From positions 1 to 64,000 of the forward strand of contig JAWKSZ010000009.1 of NCBI GenBank assembly GCA_041402045.1: 64,000 nt of DNA. The letters run 5' to 3'. Shown one piece after another: positions 17,181 through 26,434 of the stretch (position 1 is the first letter of the stretch; each line of letters opens with the position of its first letter). The position numbers were made by a program, and so were the translations under genes. The DNA is from JAGQRJ01 sp041402045. GTDB taxonomy: Bacteria > Planctomycetota > J058. A model generated the notes under the pieces. It searched no databases. It was not told the origin of the DNA and worked only from the letters and a program-made list of their open reading frames with translations.

Positions 17181-20100
17181 GGCCCGCGCGCCCCACCCCC
17201 CGCGCCGCAGCCAACGACTCCGAGACCGTCGCGCGCGGGGTCGCGCGCCCGAGCGCGCCGACGCTCCCCACCGCCCCGCCCCACGCCTCGACCCCGGGCG
17301 CCCCCGGCGCCCTGCCCACCCTCGAGCGCCTGGCCGGCTACGAGCTCGAGGGCGAGCTCGCCCGCGGCGGCATGGGGGTGGTCTACGTCGCCCGCGACCC
17401 GCGCCTCGACCGCCGGGTCGCGATCAAGCTCCTGCGCGCGGGCGACGGGGCGAGCCCCGCGCAGCTCGAGCGCTTCGAGCGCGAGGCGCGCGCGGCGTCG
17501 CGCCTGCGGCACCCGCACCTCGTCGCCGTGCACGAGGTCGGCGAGGACCAGGGCCGCCCCTACCTGGTCATGGACCTCGTCCCCGGGCGCTCGCTGCTCG
17601 AGGCGATCCAGCAGGACGGCCCCCTCGAGCCCCGGGCCGCGGCGCGCCTGGCGCGGCAACTGGCCCAGGCGCTGCAACACGCCCACGAGCACGCGATCCT
17701 CCACCGCGACGTGAAGCCGGCGAACGTGCTCGTCGACGAGCGCGGCGACGCCTGCCTCACCGACTTCGGCCTGGCGAAGAGCCTTCAGCCCCTTGGGGGT
17801 GAGCGTGAGCGGCTTCGCCGCGAACGCGAGGGGGCCTCGGAGAGGCCCCCTGGAGACAAGGAAGTGGAGGGCGAGCGCGGGGTCACGATCACCGGCGAGG
17901 TCGTGGGCACCCCGGCCTACATGGCGCCGGAGCAGGCCGAGGGCGACCTGGCGCGGATCGACCGCCGCGCCGACGTCTACGGCCTGGGCGCGACCCTCTA
18001 CGCCGCGCTCACCGGGAGCGCGCCCTTCGGCGGCGCGAGCGTGCTCCAGACCCTCGAGCGGGTGAAGACCCAGGACCCGGTCGCCCCCCGCGCGCGGCGC
18101 CCCGAGCTCGAGCGCGACCTGGAGACGATCTGCCTGCGCTGCCTGGAGAAGGACCCCGCCGAGCGCTACCCCACCGCGGCCGAGGTCGCCGACGACCTGA
18201 CCCGCTACCTCGAGGACCGCCCGATCCTCGCGCGCCCGCCGAGCCTCGCCGACCGCGGGCGCAAGTGGCTGCGCCGCAACCGGACCCTGGCCACGGTCAG
18301 CGCGAGCTTGCTCGCCCTGGCCGGCGCGGTGCTCGTGACCGGCGCGGTGTGGTTCAGCGTGCGCCTGCAGGCGGCGCTCACCGACGCCGAGGGCCAGGCC
18401 GCCCGCGCCGAGGCCGAGGCCACCCGCGCCAACGCCGAGGCCGAGCGCGCCAACGCCCAGGCCGAGCGCGCGCAGGAGGCCGAGCACAAGGCCACGCTGC
18501 GCGCCTTCGCCGCCAACGAGAGCGCGCGGGTCTCCCTCGAGACCCTGAGCAAGCTCGCCTTCGAGCTGCGCGAAGAGCTCGACCGGATCCCGGGTCCCGG
18601 CGCCCGCGCCCTCGAGGCGCGGATCGTGGAGCTGATCCGGGACGACCTCGACGAGCTGCGCAGCCTCGGCGCGCGCAACGACGTGCTGACCCAGCTCGAG
18701 GTCCTGCTCAGCCACGAGGCGCCCGAGGGCGAGGCCGGGAACGCCGCGCGCCTCGCCGCCCTCGAGCGCGCGCGCGAGCTCGTCGCCTCGCCGCCCCCGG
18801 GCACCGAGCCCGGCGCCTACGACCTGCTCCTGTTCCGCTGCCTCGACAGCGTGGGCGACGACCGCTTCAACGCCGGCGACCTCGCGGGCGCCGAGCGCTA
18901 CTTCACCGAGGTCCTCGAGCTGCGCCGCGCGCGGCTGACGAGCGCCGAGCCCCCCGACATGCTGCGCTCGCTGGGCTACTCCCTGCGCGCCATGGGGCTC
19001 CTGCGCCAGGCACAGGGGCGACTCCAGGAGGCGCTGCGCTTCTTCGCCGAGCGCACCGCGCTCACCCGCCGGGTCGAGGCCCAGGACCCCAGCGCCGGCA
19101 AGCCGCGGATCGAGCGCTGCACCGCCGAGGTCGAGCAGGCGACCCTCGCGCGCCAGGTCGGCCAGCTCGAGACCTGCCGCCAGCTCCTGCAGCCGGCGGA
19201 GGCGACCCTCCGCGCGCACCTCGCCCAGCGCCCGGGGGACCCGGAGGCGCGCCAGCTCCTGGCCCGGGCGCTCGAGACCCGCGCCGAGCTCGCGGGCCTC
19301 GCCGGCGACCGGCCCGGGGCGATCGAGCGCCTGGAGCAGGCGCTCACCGAGCTGCGCCGCGTGCTCGAGCAGAATCCGGACAGCGCCCAGGCCGCCTGGG
19401 ACGTGGCGCGGGTGACCCACGACCTCGGCACCCAGCAGGCGGCCGCCGGGCGCCCCGAGGACGCCCGCGCGAACTTCGCCGACGCCGCCGCGCGCTACGA
19501 GGCGATCTGCGACGCGCACCCCGAGCTGCCCAGCGCCCAGCAGGGCCGCCGACAGGCGGTCGCCCTGCGCGCGCGCGTCGCCTGGCTCTCGGGGGACCTG
19601 CCCACGGCCCGCGCGCGCTGGGAGGCCTCCGGCGCGCTCCTCGCCGCAGCGCTCGCCGGCGGCTCGCCCGAGGTGCGCTGGAACTACGGGGTGAACCGCG
19701 AGCGCCTGGCCGAGTGCCTCGACCGCCAGGGCGAGCTCGAGGGCGCCCGCGCGCTGTGGCTCGAGGCCAGCCAGGTCTTCCTGCCCCTGGCCACGGCCAC
19801 CCCGCCGCGGATCGACGCCGTGTTCGAGCAACTGCGGATCTGGCGCACGATCTACCAGCTCGAGCAGCGCCTGCCGACGGATCCCCAGACGGCGCTGGCC
19901 CACGGCCGCGAGGGCCTGCGCTGGGCGCGGCGCTACCACGAGCTGACCCCCGAGGCCGAGGCCGCCGGGATCCAGCTCGCGAACTCGCTCTACGTGGTCG
20001 CCGAGCTCGCCCTCGCCGCCGAGGAAGGCGCCGAGGCGCTGACCGCGATCGAGGAGGCGCGGGCCTGGGCCGAGGGCGTGCTCGCCGCCGCCCCCGACGA

Positions 20101-20557
20101 CCTCGGCACCCAGCGCACGGTCTCCGTGTATCTCTCGACGGAGGCCATGGCTCTGGGTGCCGTCGGCCGCCACACCGAGGCGATCGAGACCGCGACCGAG
20201 GCCTTCGAGACCTACTACCGCTACACCCAGGCCGCGGGCGAGGGCACGCACCTGATCCGGATCCTGGTGTGGCGCCAGCTCGAGCGAGTCGGCGCCGCGC
20301 TCCTCGCCGGTGCGGACCCCGAGACCCTGCGCGAGGACGCGGTGGTCATGCTCGAGAACTACGCCGCGGTCGACGCCACCGAGCGCCGCGGCCTCACCGA
20401 CCTGCGCCCCACCGTCGACGCCGACGGCCAGGCCGGGATCGACGCCCAGTTCCGCGAGCACGAGGAGAAGGTCCAGCTCCTGCGCACGGACCCCCGCTGG
20501 GAGGCGCTCCGCCAGGACGGCACCCTGCAGGCGATCCTCGACCGCGCCGGCCTCTGA
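17039..20557 (+). CDS. membrane Ser/Thr protein kinase with C-terminal TPR region
   Basis: A 1,172-residue eukaryote-like kinase from the first usable start (GTG 17039); the true N-terminus may lie further left. Residues 1-95 are disordered and Pro/Thr/Asp-rich. The kinase domain (~100-400) has the GELARGGMGVVY loop, VAIKLL with Lys ~131, HRDVKPAN at ~222 and DFGLAK at ~242. About 30 residues from a DNA repeat then interrupt the activation loop, before GTPAYMAPEQ. One TM segment (LATVSASLLALAGAVLVTG, ~418-440) is followed by an Ala/Glu/Arg coiled coil and a long TPR-like helical sensor region with GDLAGAERYFTEVLELR-type repeats. The layout is typical of planctomycete kinases. Substrates unknown. 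Confidence 0.85.
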   Translation: MPHRGQPTRPRSDDDTAAQARRPRPTTTPPRGVAARTDTPADDTAVRGPARPTPRAAANDSETVARGVARPSAPTLPTAPPHASTPGAPGALPTLERLAGYELEGELARGGMGVVYVARDPRLDRRVAIKLLRAGDGASPAQLERFEREARAASRLRHPHLVAVHEVGEDQGRPYLVMDLVPGRSLLEAIQQDGPLEPRAAARLARQLAQALQHAHEHAILHRDVKPANVLVDERGDACLTDFGLAKSLQPLGGERERLRREREGASERPPGDKEVEGERGVTITGEVVGTPAYMAPEQAEGDLARIDRRADVYGLGATLYAALTGSAPFGGASVLQTLERVKTQDPVAPRARRPELERDLETICLRCLEKDPAERYPTAAEVADDLTRYLEDRPILARPPSLADRGRKWLRRNRTLATVSASLLALAGAVLVTGAVWFSVRLQAALTDAEGQAARAEAEATRANAEAERANAQAERAQEAEHKATLRAFAANESARVSLETLSKLAFELREELDRIPGPGARALEARIVELIRDDLDELRSLGARNDVLTQLEVLLSHEAPEGEAGNAARLAALERARELVASPPPGTEPGAYDLLLFRCLDSVGDDRFNAGDLAGAERYFTEVLELRRARLTSAEPPDMLRSLGYSLRAMGLLRQAQGRLQEALRFFAERTALTRRVEAQDPSAGKPRIERCTAEVEQATLARQVGQLETCRQLLQPAEATLRAHLAQRPGDPEARQLLARALETRAELAGLAGDRPGAIERLEQALTELRRVLEQNPDSAQAAWDVARVTHDLGTQQAAAGRPEDARANFADAAARYEAICDAHPELPSAQQGRRQAVALRARVAWLSGDLPTARARWEASGALLAAALAGGSPEVRWNYGVNRERLAECLDRQGELEGARALWLEASQVFLPLATATPPRIDAVFEQLRIWRTIYQLEQRLPTDPQTALAHGREGLRWARRYHELTPEAEAAGIQLANSLYVVAELALAAEEGAEALTAIEEARAWAEGVLAAAPDDLGTQRTVSVYLSTEAMALGAVGRHTEAIETATEAFETYYRYTQAAGEGTHLIRILVWRQLERVGAALLAGADPETLREDAVVMLENYAAVDATERRGLTDLRPTVDADGQAGIDAQFREHEEKVQLLRTDPRWEALRQDGTLQAILDRAGL
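17786..17876. repeat. type-B repeat embedded in the kinase gene
   Basis: CAGCCCCTTGGGGGTGAGCG, then the hairpin GCGGCTTCGCCGC, then GCGAGGGGGCCTCGGAGAGG and CCCCCTGGAGA. The same modules in the same order occur, reverse-complemented, in the 9468-9893 units, where the hairpin is GCAGC-TTT-GCTGC. The frame stays open through it, adding a segment like QPLGGERERLRREREGASER to the protein. Confidence 0.8.
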
Positions 20558-20574
20558 GCGCCGCACAGGGACGC

Positions 20575-20700
20575 AGCGTCCACGCCGTCTGCTCGGTCGG
20601 TCCTGCACACCGTTCGCTCCGCAGGGGCGCACCTCCGCTCCGCATGTAGGGGCGCTCCTCGCCTGCGCCCCTCCCACCCCCGCTGCGGTCGCGACCGAGC
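20575..20700. repeat. degenerate hairpin-repeat remnants
   Basis: GCTCCGCAGGGGCGCACCTC and its inverted relative GCTCCGCATGTAGGGGCGCT, plus TCGCCTGCGCCCC, look like worn copies of the GTAGGGGC-type elements. No gene is seen between the kinase stop and the convergent RING-like gene. Confidence 0.45.
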
Positions 20701-20747
20701 ACAGCGCTCTCAGGCGCCCCGCCCAGGTGAGGCGCACGCCGAACGGA

Positions 20748-21263
20748 CTACGCCAGCTCCAGGGGCTCGTCCTCGGCCTCCGACCGCCGCCCGAAGCCCA
20801 CGCCCCTGGGGGTGACCCGGGACTCGGGGACCCGCAGCGGCGTCTTCCGCGGCGGAGTCGGCGCGGCCGGCCCCGCGGTGTCTCCGAGGGGCGGCAACAC
20901 GGGCAACGGCACCGCGGCCCGGTCCGCGGACACCTCCCCGCGCACGACCCCGTCGAGGTCGTAGTAGGCCGGCGTCGGCTCGACCCACGAGCAGCCCGGG
21001 TAGGGCGCCCCGCCGCCGAACGACGAAACGTCGCGCGGCCTCGGCCGCGGGTCGCCGATCGCCGCCGCCAGGAGGAGGGCCACCCCGATCAGGAACTCGC
21101 CGAGGTAGCCGCAGCGCGTCCACGCGCTCGGCTGCTGGTCGCAGCCGACCGTGGCGCAGTCCCGGCTCTCGTCCCAACACGCCGGGTGCTGCACGGACAG
21201 GCACCCCGCGCACTCCCACAGGCGACCCCCGACGTCGTGGCAATAGGCGCAGCGCAGCTCCAT
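20748..21263 (-). CDS. RING/treble-clef-like zinc protein with one TM segment
   Basis: About 171 residues from ATG 21263 (a TTG lies two codons upstream). The N-terminus MELRCAYCHDVGGRLWECAG continues CLSVQHPACWDESRDC and ends CDQQ. These are eight Cys/His positions spaced as in prokaryotic RING-finger family proteins. A hydrophobic segment (LGEFLIGVALLLAAAIG) follows, then a Pro-rich tail. Prokaryotic RING-like proteins are of unknown role; ligase activity should not be assumed. It is convergent with the kinase gene. A TACGGT box 6 nt before the ATG suggests a leaderless mRNA. Confidence 0.7.
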   Translation of the reverse strand: MELRCAYCHDVGGRLWECAGCLSVQHPACWDESRDCATVGCDQQPSAWTRCGYLGEFLIGVALLLAAAIGDPRPRPRDVSSFGGGAPYPGCSWVEPTPAYYDLDGVVRGEVSADRAAVPLPVLPPLGDTAGPAAPTPPRKTPLRVPESRVTPRGVGFGRRSEAEDEPLELA

Positions 21264-21269
21264 GCCCAA

Positions 21270-21275
21270 ACCGTA
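21270..21275 (-). promoter_or_regulatory. -10-like TACGGT, leaderless spacing
   Basis: On the minus strand TACGGT is followed by TTGGGC and then ATG at 21263, a 6-nt gap as in the other leaderless candidates. Confidence 0.35.
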
Positions 21276-21396
21276 GCAGGACGCCGTCGCGCCTTCACGG
21301 TGCGCGGACCAACGCGCGGGCTGGCACCCGGCGCGTACGAGTGCGCCGAGTGAGCCGCCCCCCGGGAGAGTACGGCCCCCGATCCTTCGGCGGACC

Positions 21397-23667
21397 TCAG
21401 GCGATCAGCGCGTTCAGGACGTCCATGTCGACGGGCTTGCTGGCGAAGTGATCGAAGCCTGCCGCTCGTGCCTGGCGCCGGAACGCAGGCCCCGTGCGCC
21501 CCGTGATCGCGATCGAGAGCACAGGGCGGTCGTCGCGCTCGCGGAGGTGGCGCAACACGTCGCAGCCCGAGCCGTCGGGGAGCACCAGGTCGACGACGGC
21601 CACGTCCACCCGGTGGCGCTCCAGGTGCTCCAGCGCGTGCTCCACGCTCCGCGCGCAGGCGCAGTCGTGCCCCTGGCCGCTCAGGAGCTGGCACAGGAGC
21701 TCTGCCTCGTCGGGGTCGTCCTCGACCACCAGCACCTGCTTCGCTCGCTCGGGCAGCGGGGCCTCGAGCACGGTGAAGCGAAAGGTCGCGCCCTCTCCCG
21801 GCGGGGACTCCACCCACACCTCGCCGCCGCCGGCGTCGACGATCTTGCGCACCACCGCCAAACCGACCCCCGTGCTCCTGAAGGTCTCGGCGCCGGGAGC
21901 CTGCGGGTCACGCCCGAAGAGCTCGAACACGCGCGCCTGATACGCGGGTGCGACCCCAGGCCCGTCGTCGCGGACGAAGAACTCCCAGGCCCGACCGCGC
22001 CTCCGAGCGCCGACCTCGATCCGCGATTCGGCGAAGCGCAACGCGTTGGCCAGCAGGTTCGTGAACACCCGTTCCAGGTTCACCTCGTGGAACTCGACCC
22101 GGGGCAGGTCGTCGGCGACGCTCAGCTCGATCCCGGGAGGAACCTCGAGGGTCTCGACGATCCGCTCGACCAGGGCGCTCGTGTCGAGGGACTCCAGGCC
22201 GCTGCGGCTGGTGTCGACTCGCGAGAAGTCGAGGACCCCCTCGATCATGCGCGACAAGGCGTCCACCCGCGCTTCGATCATGCTCAGGTGCGTGGCTCCC
22301 TCCTGGTCGAGGGAGTCCTGGTAGTCCTCACGAACCCAGCTCGCGAGCGCAGCGACGTTGCGCAGCGGCGCCTTGAGGTCGTGAGCCACGACCTGAGCAA
22401 AGTCGACCAGGTCCTCGTTGCTGCGGACCAGCGCCGCGCTGCGTCGCTCCGATCCCCGTCGCAGGGACACGATCCCCGGGAGCACCACCGCCGAGAGCTC
22501 CCTGGCGATCGCGAGCTCGCTGGAGGTCCATGCGTGCTGCGGGCCACGCTCGCGTCGCCACACCACCCAGTCCTTGCGGTGCGGGCCGAGGGGGGCAGCG
22601 AGCAGGCGAGAGTCCGCGAAGGGCCCCAGCGCGGACCCCATGCCCGAGGCGTCGTCGAGCACCGTCACGGCCCCGTGGCCATGCGCGCGGAGCCAGCCGG
22701 CGAGGCGGTCGAGGGCTGCCTCCTCGGGGTTGCCCTGGGACCTGCAGAGGAGGAGCTGGGTGCAGGAGATCAGACCCGAGAGGGACGGCGTCAGCGCCTC
22801 GATCGCAGCGGGGAGCGTGCTCGCGCGGGCCGCTTCGTGCAGGAGGCTGGCGTAGGTGCTCCGCGCCGCTTCGAGCGCGCCGTGATCCTCGAGCTGCTGC
22901 AGGCGGGCAGCGAGCACCCGGGCCAAGGTCCTGCAGTCCTCGAGCGCCGCGGCCTCGACGGACCGCGGGGCGGGGTGAACGCCCACGAGGGCGCCCCACA
23001 CCCGGCCGCCTGCGGCCAGCGGGAAGCTGAACCGCGCGCCTTCGCGCGTCGTGGGCCCCTGGGCGCGAAGCCACGCTCGGGAGAGGTCGAGCGGGTCCGG
23101 GGGTCGGTGGGCGAGCACCGGCACGAGCGGCCCGGCCAGGGACTCGACGACGACCTCGGTGGGGTGCTCCCCGTAGGAGGCTGGATCCCGGCGACGCACG
23201 CGCACGTCGCGAAACCCCGTGAGCCGAGCGGCGACGGCGGCCCCTGCGTCCAGCAGCGACTGCTCGTCCTGGGCCCCCGCGAGCTCCAGCAGCAGCGCGC
23301 TGGTTCTGTCCCCAGGGGCCTCTGGGGCCCTGCGGCAGGGAAACAACTCGAGCACCTGCACCCCGTCGGCGCACTGCACGCGCCCCCGCAGGCCCTCGGC
23401 TGCCAGCAAGACCTCTTCGCCGTATGGGGGGTGCGGGTCGCAGGCCGAGAGCACGCGAGCCGCGCTCCGCGGGCTGAGCAGCTCGCTCAACGGGCGCCCC
23501 AGCGCGCGCTCGGCTTCCACCCCGAGCAGGTCCGAGAGGTTCGCCGCCGCCCACGACACACACCCTGGATCTCGCCACGCCAAGAGGCTCCCGCGGTGTT
23601 GGATCCAGGTGGGCGAAGGGTCTTGTGGCATGCACGCCGCTTTCACGAAGGGGAGTTCGAACACCAT
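21397..23667 (-). CDS. phytochrome-like hybrid histidine kinase with REC domain
   Basis: A 756-residue sensor protein. Residues ~20-115 look like the PAS_2 domain of bacteriophytochromes (WIQHRGSLLAW, then AANLSDLLGVEAERALGRPL). Cys12 precedes it at about the position of the biliverdin-binding Cys. A GAF-like domain (~130-255) and a shortened PHY-like part (~270-400, DWVVWRRERGPQHAWTSSEL) follow. The kinase core has the H-box VVAHDLKAPLRN (His429), N-box NLERVFTNLLANALRFAES, DDGPGVAP and STGVGLAVV. The C-terminal receiver has D650/D651, D693 and K744. The PASDIP and PRxSF chromophore motifs are not recognisable, so light sensing is uncertain. No TM segments. Stand-alone gene; the output partner is unknown. 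Confidence 0.8.
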   Translation of the reverse strand: MVFELPFVKAACMPQDPSPTWIQHRGSLLAWRDPGCVSWAAANLSDLLGVEAERALGRPLSELLSPRSAARVLSACDPHPPYGEEVLLAAEGLRGRVQCADGVQVLELFPCRRAPEAPGDRTSALLLELAGAQDEQSLLDAGAAVAARLTGFRDVRVRRRDPASYGEHPTEVVVESLAGPLVPVLAHRPPDPLDLSRAWLRAQGPTTREGARFSFPLAAGGRVWGALVGVHPAPRSVEAAALEDCRTLARVLAARLQQLEDHGALEAARSTYASLLHEAARASTLPAAIEALTPSLSGLISCTQLLLCRSQGNPEEAALDRLAGWLRAHGHGAVTVLDDASGMGSALGPFADSRLLAAPLGPHRKDWVVWRRERGPQHAWTSSELAIARELSAVVLPGIVSLRRGSERRSAALVRSNEDLVDFAQVVAHDLKAPLRNVAALASWVREDYQDSLDQEGATHLSMIEARVDALSRMIEGVLDFSRVDTSRSGLESLDTSALVERIVETLEVPPGIELSVADDLPRVEFHEVNLERVFTNLLANALRFAESRIEVGARRRGRAWEFFVRDDGPGVAPAYQARVFELFGRDPQAPGAETFRSTGVGLAVVRKIVDAGGGEVWVESPPGEGATFRFTVLEAPLPERAKQVLVVEDDPDEAELLCQLLSGQGHDCACARSVEHALEHLERHRVDVAVVDLVLPDGSGCDVLRHLRERDDRPVLSIAITGRTGPAFRRQARAAGFDHFASKPVDMDVLNALIA

Positions 23668-23670
23668 CCC

Positions 23671-23676
23671 ACCCTA
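23671..23676 (-). promoter_or_regulatory. -10-like TAGGGT at the histidine kinase start
   Basis: On the minus strand TAGGGT lies 3 nt before the ATG at 23667 and 6 nt before the next codon, a GTG. By the 6-nt rule seen elsewhere the GTG at 23664 may be the true leaderless start. Confidence 0.3.
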
Positions 23677-23700
23677 CGGATCTGCGCACCTAGGTCAAAC

Positions 23701-23740
23701 CCTGCTCGATTTCAGGGAGCCGCCGAGCCGGCCAGGCGCC
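23701..23740. repeat. fragment resembling type-B repeat
   Basis: GCTCGATTTCAGGGAGCC followed by GCCGAGCCGGCC resembles the junction of type-B units near 9800. The following 100 bp have no gene and no clear repeat. Confidence 0.35.
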
Positions 23741-23927
23741 TGGCGAAGCCTGCCTGCGAGGTGCTGGCTGCCTCCAGCGTTGGAGGTCTCTGCACTCCGG
23801 AGCCAGCCCCCCTGTCACGAAAATCACCCACCGTGCGGGCCCGGCACACCCGGAATCCCGGACGGATCCTGCGCTGGGGCGTCATGGGGGCGTGCTACCT
23901 TCGCCCGACCATCCTCCGGAGACCCCC

Positions 23928-25142
23928 ATGGTCCAACCCCCGCGCCGTGAGCGCCCGATCGCGATCCTCGACTCGACCCTCCGCGAGGGCGAGCAAACGC
24001 CCGGAGTGTGCTTCCCGCCCCACGCGAAACTCGCGATCGCCGACGCGCTCGAGCGCCTGGGGGTGGACGTGATCGAGGCCGGGCACCCGCGGGTCAGCCC
24101 GAGCATCGAGAGCGCCGTGCGCGGGCTCGGCGGGCGCGGCTACCGCGCCCAGATCGCCGCCCACGCGCGCAGCGTGCAGGAGGACGTGGACCTCGCCCTC
24201 GACTGCGGCGTGGACTTCCTCGGGATCTTCTACTGCGTCAGCCGCGACCGGCTGGGCGGCGTGTTCAAGCGCAGCCTGGGCGCGGCGATCGACCAGATCG
24301 CGAGCACGATCCGCTACGCCCGGGAGACGAACCCCGAGCTCACGATCCGCTACACGCCGGAAGACACCGTGCGCTCCCACTGGGACAACGTGGTCGCGGC
24401 GGCGGCGGCGGCGGTCGAGGCCGGCGCCGACGTGATCTCGATCGCCGACACCACCGGGCACATGGTCCCCGGCGTGCGCAGCCTCTACGACTTCGCCTCC
24501 AAGCTGCGCGACGACCTCGCCGCCCGCGGCGCGCACCCCCGGCTCGCCGTGCACTGCCACGACGACCGCGGGCTGGCCCTGGCCAACGCGCTCGACGCCT
24601 ACCGCGCGGGGATCGACGTGATCGACGCCACCGTGCTCGGCCTCGGCGAGCGCGCGGGCCTCGTGGACCTCGCGACCCTGCTGGCGGTGCTCGCCGTCGA
24701 CTTCGACGAGCCCGCGGCCCAGGGCTGGGACCTGACCGTGCTCCCCGAGCTCTACCGCCTGGTGAGCACCTACTCCAAGGTCACGATCCCCGCCAACCGC
24801 CCGGTCGTGGGCGAGAACGCGTTCACCCACTGCGCGGGGGTCCACACCCACGCCGCGACCAAGAACGCCGTGCACTACCAGAGCCTCGACCCCAAGCTCT
24901 TCGGCCGCGAAATGCTCGTGAGCCTGGACCACATGAGCGGGCTGTCGTCGGTGCGCTACGCCCTGGACAAGCTGGGCGAGGAGGCCGACGCCGAGCTCGC
25001 AGGCCGCGTGCTGGACGAGGTCAAGCGCGTGGGCGAGGTCGGGCGCACGGTGGGCAAGGCCGAGCTGCGGGACATCGTGCGCTGGTGCCGCCAGCACACC
25101 GACGAGGACGCCGAGGCGCCCGTCGCCGCCGCCGTCCGCTAG
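23928..25142 (+). CDS. homocitrate synthase-like enzyme
   Basis: A 404-residue member of the DRE-TIM (alpha-isopropylmalate/homocitrate synthase) family. It starts at ATG 23928 rather than the upstream 23892 because CCGGAG precedes it. ILDSTLREGEQTPGV holds the catalytic Arg/Glu, ISIADTTGHMVPG follows, and VHCHDDRGLALANA supplies the metal-binding His pair. The C-terminal part ENAFTHCAGVHTHAATKNAV and YQSLDPKLFGRE is of the homocitrate-synthase type. It lacks the large regulatory C-terminal domain of LeuA. Predicted reaction: 2-oxoglutarate plus acetyl-CoA to homocitrate. First gene of a four-gene cassette in which every later gene overlaps the one before. Citramalate or NifV-type activity is a possible alternative. 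Confidence 0.75.
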   Translation: MVQPPRRERPIAILDSTLREGEQTPGVCFPPHAKLAIADALERLGVDVIEAGHPRVSPSIESAVRGLGGRGYRAQIAAHARSVQEDVDLALDCGVDFLGIFYCVSRDRLGGVFKRSLGAAIDQIASTIRYARETNPELTIRYTPEDTVRSHWDNVVAAAAAAVEAGADVISIADTTGHMVPGVRSLYDFASKLRDDLAARGAHPRLAVHCHDDRGLALANALDAYRAGIDVIDATVLGLGERAGLVDLATLLAVLAVDFDEPAAQGWDLTVLPELYRLVSTYSKVTIPANRPVVGENAFTHCAGVHTHAATKNAVHYQSLDPKLFGREMLVSLDHMSGLSSVRYALDKLGEEADAELAGRVLDEVKRVGEVGRTVGKAELRDIVRWCRQHTDEDAEAPVAAAVR

Positions 25143-26434
25143 TGCCCGGCACCGTCTCCGAGAAGGTCCTCGGCCACCTCGCCGGGCGCCCCGTGCGCCC
25201 CGGCGAGATCGTGACCGTCGAGCCCCACGTGGTCATGAGCCACGACAACACCTCGTTCATCGTCGACGCCTTCCGCGAGACCGGCTACCCGCGCGTGTGG
25301 GACCCGGAGCGCCTGGTCGTGATCTTCGACCACTGCGTCCCGGCGACCGACCCGCGCCACGCCCAGAACCACCGGGACGCCGCCGACTTCGCCCGCGAAC
25401 AAGGCCTGCCCCACTTCTTCGGGACCACCGCCGGGGTGTGCCACCAGGTCATGTGCGAGCGCGGCTTCGCCCTGCCCGGGACCCTGGTCCTCGGCGCCGA
25501 CAGCCACTCCACGCTCTACGGCGCCCTGGGCGCCTTCGGCGTGCCGATCAACCGCACCGAAATGGCCGGGGTGTGGGCCACGGGGGAGATCTGGCTCAAG
25601 GTCCCGGAGTCGCTGCGGATCCAGCTCAGCGGCCGCCTGCGCCCGGGGGTCTCGGCCAAGGACCTCGTGCTGCGCCTGCTGCGCGAGCTGCGCGCCGACG
25701 GCGCCGCCTACCAGACGCTGGAGTTCCACGGCCCCGCCGTCGCCGGGCTCTCGATCTCCGAGCGCATGACCCTCTGCAACATGGCGGTCGAGCTCGGCGC
25801 CAAGGCCGGGATCGTCCCCGCCGACGCGCGGACGCTGGACTACCTGCGCGCGCGCCGAGGGACCCCCGAGGCCCGCGCCTTCCCCGCCGACTGGGAGCAG
25901 GGCCTGGCGCGCGCGGTCCCCGACCCCGACGCGCGCTACGCCCAGACCCACCGGGTCGACCTCGACGCCCTCGAGCCCCAGGTCGCCTGCCCCCACACCG
26001 TGGACAACGTGACCGACCTCAGCGCGGTGGCCGGGACCGCCGTGCACCAGGGCTACCTCGGCTCCTGCACCAACGGACGCCTGGAGGACCTGGCGCTGGC
26101 CGCGGACGTCGTCCGCGGGCGCACGCTCCAGGTCCCGCTCTACGTCTACCCGGCCTCGGTCGAGGTCCTGGAGCAGGCCGAGGCGCAGGGCGTGCTCTCG
26201 ACGCTCCGCGCCGCGGGCGCCGAGGTCATGACCGCGAGCTGCGGCCCCTGCTTCGGCACCGTGGGCGCGACCCTCGGCGCGGGGCAGGTGTGCATTAGCT
26301 CGAGCAACCGCAACTTCCAGGGCCGCATGGGCCACGCCCAGAGCGAGGTCTACCTGTCGAGCCCGGCGGTCGTCGCCGCCTCCTGCCTCGCGGGCGAGAT
26401 CGCCGACGCCCGCCCCTACCTGGAGGGCGCGTGA
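25142..26434 (+). CDS. homoaconitase-type large subunit (LeuC family)
   Basis: A 430-residue aconitase-superfamily large subunit starting with the GTG at 25142, overlapping the previous stop by 1 nt. HDNTSFIVDAFRE is typical of the homoaconitase/3-isopropylmalate dehydratase group. The 4Fe-4S ligands are seen in YLGSCTNGRLEDL and SCGPCFGTVG. LGADSHSTLYGALGAFGVPI is the substrate loop. Length fits the archaeal/Thermus two-subunit form. With the small subunit it would isomerise homocitrate to homoisocitrate through homoaconitate. LeuCD activity cannot be excluded from sequence alone, but the partner genes argue for the C6/C7 substrate. Confidence 0.82.
   Translation: MPGTVSEKVLGHLAGRPVRPGEIVTVEPHVVMSHDNTSFIVDAFRETGYPRVWDPERLVVIFDHCVPATDPRHAQNHRDAADFAREQGLPHFFGTTAGVCHQVMCERGFALPGTLVLGADSHSTLYGALGAFGVPINRTEMAGVWATGEIWLKVPESLRIQLSGRLRPGVSAKDLVLRLLRELRADGAAYQTLEFHGPAVAGLSISERMTLCNMAVELGAKAGIVPADARTLDYLRARRGTPEARAFPADWEQGLARAVPDPDARYAQTHRVDLDALEPQVACPHTVDNVTDLSAVAGTAVHQGYLGSCTNGRLEDLALAADVVRGRTLQVPLYVYPASVEVLEQAEAQGVLSTLRAAGAEVMTASCGPCFGTVGATLGAGQVCISSSNRNFQGRMGHAQSEVYLSSPAVVAASCLAGEIADARPYLEGA

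Noticed and set aside
16778..20737. Very long antisense ORF opposite the Ser/Thr kinase
   Set aside because: It is a shadow ORF caused by high third-position GC in the kinase codons; no domain is seen.
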